Shown: positions 57,291-64,000 of the stretch, in pieces
Layout of the letters: the number at the start of each line of letters is the position of its first letter
Position numbering within the stretch: position 1 is the first letter of the stretch
Assembly: GCF_020520425.1 (NCBI RefSeq)
Contig: NC_079489.1
Coordinates: 81,846,810-81,910,809, forward strand
Reading direction: 5' to 3'
From: Spinacia oleracea
Lineage: Eukaryota > Streptophyta > Magnoliopsida > Caryophyllales > Amaranthaceae
DNA: 64,000 bases
Position numbers and translations under genes: made by a program
The notes under the pieces: generated by a model
Told to the model about the DNA's origin: nothing
The model's database searches: none
Seen by the model: the letters and a program-made list of their open reading frames with translations, nothing else

Positions 57291-57401
57291 GTTTTAAAGA
57301 AGATGAACTTTAGATGCAAATTGATAATTACTAGGGAGCTTTTGTTTCTCCTATTCTTTTTCTCTCTCTAGAATAGAGTGGGTCGACTAAGATAGTGAGA
57401 T

Positions 57402-58508
57402 GAGAGGTGAGTAGGTGACCATATTCCGTCTATACATATAAGATAAGTGGAAACCCTAATCGCGAGTTAGTGACGGCGCCTCTTATTCATTCCTTCTTCC
57501 CTCTTTCAGACTCACTCTATATCTCGATCACCATTAGTTGTACCGCATCACCGTAATCATGCCTGAAAGGTTGGTTTATTTTTGTTAGTCTTCTAGATCT
57601 GATATCTAGAGAAAATTATCAATTACTACTATAATCATATTTGTATTGTTTCTTTTTGTAGTTGAATTCCATGGTTGCGTGGAGTTTCGTTGTGTAGGTA
57701 TCATCTCTTTGGTAAGCTCTTTTAATCTCCAAACTCTAGTATCAAAATCTGTAAAAATTAGTGTTAGGTTTATTTAAATTATCTATGTTCTTTATCTCCT
57801 TGAAATCTTGTGAGTTTAATTTTGACCTTGAACTATAAAATTGTAACCTTTTTTCACTCTCATATAATTTCGAAGTAGTTGGGCGATGTGTAGGTTAGCA
57901 AGATTTCACCGTCACGAGAGAACTTTAAGATATTGAGATGCAATTTGACTATATCAGGAGTATTCAACTATTTATATCATGAGTATCCAACTATTAATTA
58001 TTCAATTGTTCGACTATAAATTGTCAGGTTGTCTTATTTGGTGAATTTGGTGTTCAGTTTGTGTTGTAAGATCTCTTAATCTATGTCCTCTAGTATCAAA
58101 ATCTGTAAATTTATTGTCGGATCTCTTTAATTTATCTATTTCCTTTATCCCCAAAAAATCTTATGAGTTTAATTTAGGTATTTTATGATTCCAGTTTTAT
58201 TAAGTGGCATGATAGCATACTCTTTTAATGAATCTTGTCAAAGTATGATTAATGTTTAAGTGGCCTGATAGAATACTCTTTTAATGAATCTTGTCAAAGT
58301 ATGATTAAAGTTTAAGTGGCTTGCTAGAATACTTGTGGAGTTGTGGTTGTATTCTTTTAAGTGGCCCACTATGATTAAAGTTTTAATAAGGTGCAAAGTA
58401 ACACAAGTCGAACTAGTTAGCATGCTAGCATACTCATGGTTGTATTTTGATGATTTTGATGATTTAAAGCTCTTCATTGTACGTGGTTTTGGTTGATTTA
58501 TAATCAAT
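57402..58508 (+). other. hAT 5' region, probable leader and introns
   Basis: AAACCCTAATCGCGAG and a CT-rich stretch (57480-57530) look like a plant 5' UTR, followed by ATGCCTGAAAG and a GTTGG donor-like site at 57559-57574. A block of about 100 bases (57713-57815) is repeated at 58070-58170 (TCTAGTATCAAAATCTGTAA). A 58-base direct repeat with AATGAATCTTGTCAAAGTAT occurs at 58231 and 58281. The N-terminal BED finger of a hAT transposase is not visible. Confidence 0.5.
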
Positions 58509-59959
58509 CTTAACCCTGTGTAGGATATACTTTATTTCTGTGAAGAGCATTGCCTTGTCAAAAGAGTGGGGTTTAGAAAAGAAGGTCTTACCAAAAGAAA
58601 TATGGATTCTATGGTAGAAAACTTACAGTCTATGTTAGGGTGTTTAGATCCATTACCTTGTCAAGGTAGGTATTTTCATGTGCGATGTTCAACACATATT
58701 CTGAATCTGATTGTAAGGGATGGTTCAAAAGTGATAAATGGATCTGTTGAATTAGTGCGTGAAAATGTGAAGTATATATATGCATCTTAAGCAAGGATTA
58801 TTAGGTTTGAAGAGTGTATTTGTAATTGCAATTTGGATTCTTCTTCTAAGTTGTGGTTAGATGTGTCCACAAGGTGGAACTCACCTTATATGATGCTTTC
58901 TCGTGCACTTGAATATCAATCTGCTTTGGATCTGTTTGGTCCAAAAGAGCATGATTATACTCTTCGTCTCTCTCAAAATGATTGTTTGATGGTTGAAAAA
59001 ATGTGTACTTTTCTTAAGAATTTTTACCAAATTCACAAATCTTTTCTCTAGTTCTGATTATCCAACTTCTAATTTGTATCTTGAATCAATCTGTAAGATT
59101 GAGTCGCTTTTGAAAAAAGCTTTTCGTGGTGAGGATCCTGCAATTAAAAAAATTGCAACTCGAATGCATGCAAAGTTTGATATTTATTGGCATTGTTATT
59201 CAATGCTCCTTTCATTTTCTGTTGTTCTTGATCTCCATCATAAGCTGCCTTTTTTTAAGTACGTATTTAAGTTTGTGTATGATACTCAAGCTGAGTTTGA
59301 CCAAAAGGTTAGAGAGGTACAATTGAAAATGGTGTGGCTTTAGAACTTCTACAAGGGACCTGGCCATGCTGGGCCAAGTACCTTGCAACCTATTGCACCT
59401 CCAAGGGAAATGACTAATGATTTTAAGGTAAATCTGATTTATTTTTTATTTTTTTATAAATTGTGCTTTCTGTTATGAATTTATAAATCCTTGTAACTGA
59501 TGATATGTTCATTTATTTTGCTTGTAGTCCTTTGATTCTCGCGCTGCAAGTTCTGTGGATGATAAATCTGAACTTCAAATTTAGCTTGATTTGCCATTAC
59601 ATTATCTTTCTTATGGAACTGATGTAGGCTTTGGCATTTTGAGCTATTGGAAAGACAATGCATCTTCCTTTCATGTTCTATTGTGCATGGCCAAATATAT
59701 ATTGGCTATTCCTATTACCACGGTTGCTTCAGAGTCTACATTTAGTATGGGTGGTAGAATTATAAACAAATTGAGAAGTTGCATGTTCTCAAGGCACGTC
59801 GAGGCAATTACTTTTGGTAACTGGTTATATGGTTATGATGAGTCAATTGTAGAAGGGGTTACCATTGGTAAAGAATATCATGTTGTAGCTATCGATGGTA
59901 GGGAATTGGACTTTGCGAATTGTAAGTTTTTAGTTGTTTACATTATTTTATCCTTCTAA
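58509..59959 (+). pseudogene. hAT transposase pseudogene
   Basis: In order, KEWGLEKKV near 58578, HVRCSTHILNLIVRDGSK (58677-58730), and LDVSTRWNSPYMMLSRALEY (58857-58915) are seen. A DUF4413-like block follows, with ARMHAKFDIYWHCYSMLL-type sequence at about 59160-59210. The C-terminal dimerisation domain is LAIPITTVASESTFSMGGRI (59702-59762). These are the conserved blocks of Ac/RICESLEEPER-type transposases. A TAA at 58788, a frameshift near 59045 and further stops disable it. A probable intron is 59429-59527 (AAG/GTAAAT to TTGTAG). Confidence 0.85.
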
Positions 59960-61479
59960 TATTTCTCACCTCCTCACATGGACTCTGAAGTTTGTTGTTG
60001 TTAGGAAATACACTAGTGCCTCTTGATGTTGAATTCCATTTTTCTTCATTCAAAAGTCCCCTTGAGATATTAACAGTCATGATGTGCCAATGAGTAGAAC
60101 TAGTAACCCATTGGTACTTTCCATGATTGACGAGTTCAGTTGTATTAATGTTGTTTAAACCAATTTGAATCAGTTATCGTGGAGTAATTCATGTTTGGAT
60201 ACTTTTCTTATTGGTAACCATTGATTGTTTTTATTCTTTGGGTTGATAATTGGCTTGGTAAGATCACTGGTAGCAGGTTTGAATTTTATTCATTATATTT
60301 AGTCTATTTACCATTGTTTTAAGATCAGATAGTCTGATAATTTTTCTATTATCTTGTTAGCCGAAGAAGACTAAGAGATCAGATGGGACTATGTAACTAC
60401 GTCGATACGATGATATCGACCTTTTGTAAAGAGTAAGTTTTTGAAAGCTAAAATCAGACTATGGAGACAACGAAAAGCATAAACATGTACTTCTTATAAA
60501 CTTTAATGTACTAATTTTACAATTTCAATTTTTAATGTACTAATGTAACAATAACATTGTTTAACTTTTCAGCTTAATTATAAGAATTATATTATGGATT
60601 TTGCATCTCCAAGCTTGTCAATTACGTAATGAAATCATGGAGATAGTATTAACTTATGGCCTGATGATATTATTGAAAGTGGAAAGATATAGTAGACAAG
60701 ATTGTGTACTCCGTAATTTTTTGTAGTGGTTTACACTTGAAGGTTCTTGAACTAATGTTGATAGTACTAATCGACTTATGGCCTGGTCTAGTTGCCTAAA
60801 ATTACTAATTAGCTAGTACAAAAGGTGTGAATGTTTATGCTTAGGGTAAATCTTTTGTAATTATTAACAAGTAGAAATGAACTTGGGTTTTGGGTATGCA
60901 TATTCGGATATGCCCATATAGTAGTTAAATATTTTTGTAAATAGTAGTACACTAGTACTGATCTTGCATGAGTCTAGTTATTAATACTATCAAACAATCT
61001 AGACTTTTTTATGTAATACGTTCTGATTTTTATTGTTGCGTATATTTATGGATATCTAAAGTAAGTGATGCGGACGTTAAAAATAAACTTTTTAAGTTAA
61101 ATTTAGAAAATTAATATCTCAACAATGAACTTTTATGTTTGTCCAAATGTTAAATTTTTTGCTCCAACATAAGTCATTATCATATGTTTTTAAGTATAAA
61201 ATTTATAAAATCAAACTTCATTAACCGAGTTCTTGGTTGGTTAAATAAAACTGAAATTGGAAGACCAGAGATATAAAAACTTAGTATTGTAATTTTTAAT
61301 TAATTTTCATACTGTTTTTTTAATGTTTAAGACTTCTATTTATATACCAATAATGACAAAAAAAATTAGCTACGGTAAATAAAATGTCTATATCGAATTG
61401 GAGTTAGGTAATTAATAGTTCACTTAGTTTAGTTGAGTCAGATGAATAATGAGTAGACTAAATTGTATTCGGATCAAAT
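59960..61479 (+). other. hAT 3' region, no gene
   Basis: This is AT-rich sequence following the transposase stop, with no open frame or repeat of note. It presumably contains the transposase 3' UTR. Confidence 0.5.
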
Positions 61480-61946
61480 CGGATAGAATAAAATTGAGTA
61501 TGTGTAGTGACTTTTAGGTTATAGGGTTAAATCGAGTTGGGTTATTTTCGGATGCCAGAAGGATCCGGGTCGGATAGGTGATAATTCGGTTGAAAGGTCA
61601 ATTTCGGGTTCATTCGGATCGGGTCAATAACAATGCGAGTTAATCGGATATCGGGTCTCGATTGTAGTTGTTATGGGGTAAAATCGGATTTCGAATTACT
61701 ATCGGATCGGATGCGGGTTCGGTTCGGTTAGGTTAAAACTAATCGAATACTAATCGGGTTACGGGTCTCCACGGGTTGTTAGCGGATCGGGTTTGGGTCT
61801 TTGATTCACGGGTCAAATCGAATTTCGGATCAATGTCGGATCGGTTGGGATCGGGTTCAAGAGCCTCTACTTCTCGGATATATTCAGTTCGGATGTCGGT
61901 CGATTTCGGTCAGTTTTTCGGATCGGGTTATTTTTTGACAGCCCTA
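61480..61946 (-). repeat. Right subterminal array of hAT
   Basis: Repeated TCGGATCGGGT, TCGGGTTCGG and CGGGTTAC-like motifs lead to the terminal repeat TTTTTGACAGCCCTA. It mirrors the left array. Confidence 0.8.
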
Positions 61947-61954
61947 GTTGTGCT

Positions 61955-63291
61955 GATGTTGATGAAAAACAGGTGCAGTGCTTCTGTTTGTTGTTGACTG
62001 TGTAGAAGAGGTGGGTTGAGCTGTCTGTGGTGCATTGTTTCTGTTTCTGGGAGGCTGCTTTGGAGCATTGATGGCTTGAGAAGATTGTGGAGTGGTATGT
62101 GGTGCACCCTTAGTTTTAAAGATGTCACCCTTAGGCTTATGACCAGTTGTTTGTGCTTTGGTGGCCTCTCACACTTTTTTTTTTGTAGCCCAATCTCTTA
62201 CACAAGTGTTTTGCTTCCTTGCCCTTTTCACCTTCTTCTCCTTTCCTTCACCAGCCTCCTTCTTCCTCTTTCTCTTTGAAGGTCTTCCAGGTATCACCCT
62301 GAATGGTGGAGGGAGTGGTTGTGGCAGAGGTGACTTGTCCCACTGTTTCTCACCTGGCATAGGGCAGAAGTGTGGTGCATATGTGGCAACATAGGTTTTC
62401 ACATGGTATGACGGATGCACAAAATCTTCATAATTCAAACTTCTTTGGGCTATACAAGCTAGTGCATGCCAACCACCTATAACATCCACATGTCTTTGTC
62501 TCAAGATTTATAACAAATGTATTCCCTTCAGGATCCACCTCAAACTCATGCAAATCAGCTTGAATCAATCTCATTGAGCTTACCTCCTTTTGTCCCCTCT
62601 CGATCATCTTCACAACATATAGCATTATTAAACCAACAAACTGTTTCAACCCCTCCCCCTTGGCACAACATTTTTTCATCATATACCTCATAAGCCACTC
62701 CATCAAAGACAGTATGGGTTTTTCCCTCGCATCTTTCAGGACATTGTTGAAACTCTCACAACAATCGTTCAACAACATTCTGGATTTTTCCCTATAACTA
62801 AACCTATGCCTAAATCAGTGGAACATGAACCCCTCTAAGCTCCTAGACACAATTTTAGTGACATCAAGGTCAACATTTTCAGTGAACAATTCATCATCAG
62901 CGTCATCCTCATAATCACCTTCACTCAAAATCACATCACTGTCAGCCTCACTCTGCTCCTGATCCTCTCCTTGCTGTGTTTGGTGAGCTAGAAACCACAT
63001 TTGAGATGTTGTTGTTGTTGTTGTTGTTTGAGATGTTGTTGTTGTTGTTGTTGTGACAGAGTCTGGTTTTTTGCGGGGAGGAGCAGTGATAGGATCTGGA
63101 TTTGTTTGTAGAGGGGGAGTGAGAGCAGCATGGTTTTTATGTGACAGAGGAACTGCAACGGATTGTGTGTGAGGAGTGTGTGTGGATAGTCTTTTGTTGT
63201 TGGAGGAATTAGATCTAAGGTTTGATGACTTACCACTATCATTATTAACACAACTCCTTTGTGATGACTCACCGCTAAAGATGGCCAACAT
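61955..63291 (-). pseudogene. Mutator-like transposase, catalytic core deleted
   Basis: 63291-62815 is an N-terminal part with a Thr/Gln repeat and an acidic stretch (SEADSDVILSEGDYEDDADD). 62790-62428 has the post-catalytic block CCESFNNVLKDAREKPIL and a SWIM-like C-x-C (TCGC) followed by a damaged WHALACI where C-x-H is expected. 62470-62169 has the C-terminal YATYAPHFCPMPGEKQW and PGRPSKRKRKK. The conserved DDE core between the first two blocks is missing, and a frameshift lies near 62450. The tail continues into the hAT insertion (to 61955) and resumes at 49697. Non-functional MULE transposase. Confidence 0.8.
63009..63053 (-). repeat. GTT microsatellite (poly-Thr)
   Basis: Two blocks of GTTGTT repeats separated by TGAGAT encode threonine runs in the MULE N-terminal frame. 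Confidence 0.9.
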
Positions 63292-63296
63292 GGCAA

Positions 63297-63740
63297 ATTC
63301 GATGGGTCATGGGTGGGTTTGGTCGGTCATGGGTCGTGGATAGTTGACACATGACCCGCCTCAGTTTATTTAGGGTGGGACGAATCGTGAATTGTGTCAG
63401 AAAAAATGGACACAGCACAAAAGGGTCATGGGTTACATGGTTCGTGGTGGGTTGTGCGGGTCAAGTGAGTCCGGTGTGTTTGGTATGTTACGACAAGTTT
63501 TAGGGCTTGGTATGACTCCGATAGGTAAGATGGGTTAGGTGACTTTAGTGAGTTTAGACGAGTTTTAGGAGCTTATTTAGATCAGGTAGGATTTGGCATT
63601 TATTTAAGCGTTCAAAAGTAATTAAACGGACAAAATAATTTAAATTAGAAAGCCGGATATGGTGGGTCACAGGGTTAGTTTAAATCAAGCAACTGAACTG
63701 CATCTCGGGTATTACAGCCCCTAACAACGAGGCAGCACTT
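63297..63740. other. GGGTCATGGGT-rich stretch, possible small transposon end
   Basis: Frequent GGGTCATGGG, GGGTCAAG and GGTTCGTGG phrases resemble the subterminal arrays of hAT elements, and the right end reads ACAGCCCCTAA, similar to a hAT terminus. No matching TSD was found, so the boundaries are unresolved. No coding sequence. Confidence 0.4.
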
Positions 63741-63797
63741 TCTAGAAAGAAATGATTATCGTCCTCCTCTTAAGGGCCTTCTTCTCTTGACTTCCAA

Positions 63798-64000
63798 TTA
63801 TGATTTCTTCTTTTTGCTAGATTTGTTGCCACGCTCATCTCTACCCCTTTTCTTCTCATTATCATCCTTGTTTTTCTTCTTCAACTTGCTTTTGCTGGAT
63901 TCTACACTGCAAATTGAGGGTATCTTCCCACCACCATTTTTAAGGGCTTTATCAAAATCAGCCTCTACGGCGAACTGTTGAAGACGCTCAGGATCCAGCA
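63798..64000 (-). CDS. 3' coding end of an unknown lysine-rich protein (partial)
   Basis: The minus frame is open from the window edge to a TAA at 63798. It reads LDPERLQQFAVEADFDKALK, then GGGKIPS, then a highly basic tail rich in KKK, KKRGRDERGNKSSKKKKS. Such Lys-rich ends are common in nuclear and nucleolar proteins. The frame has no defects and a normal codon mix, unlike the surrounding transposon remains, so it is probably the last exon of a host gene lying to the right. I cannot identify the family. Confidence 0.55.
   Translation of the reverse strand, partial: LDPERLQQFAVEADFDKALKNGGGKIPSICSVESSKSKLKKKNKDDNEKKRGRDERGNKSSKKKKS

Larger units (their letters stand above)
51224..57387 (-). 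mobile_element. Full-length L1-type LINE
   Basis: The 14-base TSD TAAGATAGTGAGAT lies at 51210-51223 and 57388-57401. A run of T on the plus strand (51223-51243) is its poly-A tail. It is 6164 bases with a 5' UTR of about 97 bases, an ORF1 region (57290-55463) and ORF2 (55418-51264) with endonuclease, RT, zinc knuckle and RNase H. Few disabling changes are present, so it is fairly young. Confidence 0.93.
49706..61946 (+). mobile_element. hAT DNA transposon, split by a LINE
   Basis: It has terminal inverted repeats TAGGGGTGTCAAAT (left) and TAGGGCTGTCAAAA (right, read in reverse), and an 8-base TSD. After removing the LINE and one LINE TSD it is about 6.1 kb. It contains a decayed hAT transposase (58509-59959), subterminal GGTTCGGGT-like arrays at both ends, and tandem repeats on the left. 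It was inserted into the tail of the MULE transposase gene. Confidence 0.9.

Noticed and set aside
62016..62394. Plus-strand frames of 78-87 codons
   Set aside because: They are the complement of the MULE C-terminal region, whose motifs lie on the minus strand.
1..64000. tRNA or rRNA genes
   Set aside because: No cloverleaf-like sequence with proper A/B boxes was noticed. The only tRNA-related sequences are primer binding sites.

Overview
This is plant nuclear DNA and almost all of it is mobile-element sequence. The evidence is Ty1-copia and Ty3-gypsy LTR retrotransposons with plant-type primer sites, L1-type LINEs, hAT, Mutator-like and Tourist-like DNA transposons, and AT-rich spacers. I cannot name the species; a eudicot is likely and a Caryophyllales genome is only a guess. 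No bacterial genes, rRNA or tRNA genes were seen. The only candidate ordinary host gene is a 3' coding end cut by the right edge (63798-64000).

The layout is a set of nested insertions, and most can be dated relative to each other by target-site duplications (TSDs) read directly from the sequence. (1) 1-2813: a piece of copia pol in reverse, then a partial copia LTR. (2) 2814-2872 plus 23962-24275: an RNase H-like coding fragment split by a Ty3-gypsy element, here called G2 (2873-23956, minus strand, TSD GTGGA). G2's 3' LTR was hit by a 5'-truncated LINE (3917-4910), and its body by a copia element, C1 (7361-16817, TSD GTATG). G2 also carries an exon-sized piece of a YTH/ECT m6A-reader gene at about 19645-20061. 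(3) 24450-24666: a Tourist-like MITE (TSD TTA). (4) 25048-37362: a second complete gypsy element, G1 (plus strand, TSD CATGT), with an 874-codon gag-protease frame, no reverse transcriptase or integrase, and on the opposite strand an intron-containing gene of the plant-mobile-domain/DUF7745 type with its own TATA box. (5) About 38700-63300: remains of a Mutator-like element with a GRF-type zinc-finger gene on the plus strand and a transposase missing its catalytic core on the minus strand. A copia element C2 (39559-48741, minus, TSD GAAGG) interrupts the GRF gene. A hAT element (49706-61946, TSD GTTGTGCT) interrupts the transposase tail and is itself split by a full-length L1 LINE (51224-57387, minus, 14-bp TSD).

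G1 and G2 belong to one family. They share about 1.47-kb LTRs that run from TGTAGACACC to CCCCTCACA, a primer site TGGCGACTCCACTgGGGA, a purine tract ending GTGGGGGCTAAC, four tandem repeats just before the 3' LTR, and a striking compound palindrome (GGCGCCCAG..CTGGGCGCC) repeated six times per element. By features they fit the Tat lineage. Neither encodes a reverse transcriptase, so both must have been moved by partner elements. C1 and C2 have nearly identical LTR pairs but badly decayed pol genes, which points to the same conclusion for the copia elements.

The most interesting items are the antisense, promoter- and intron-bearing DUF7745/PMD gene in G1, the antisense YTH exon captured in G2, and the recurrent palindromic module common to both.
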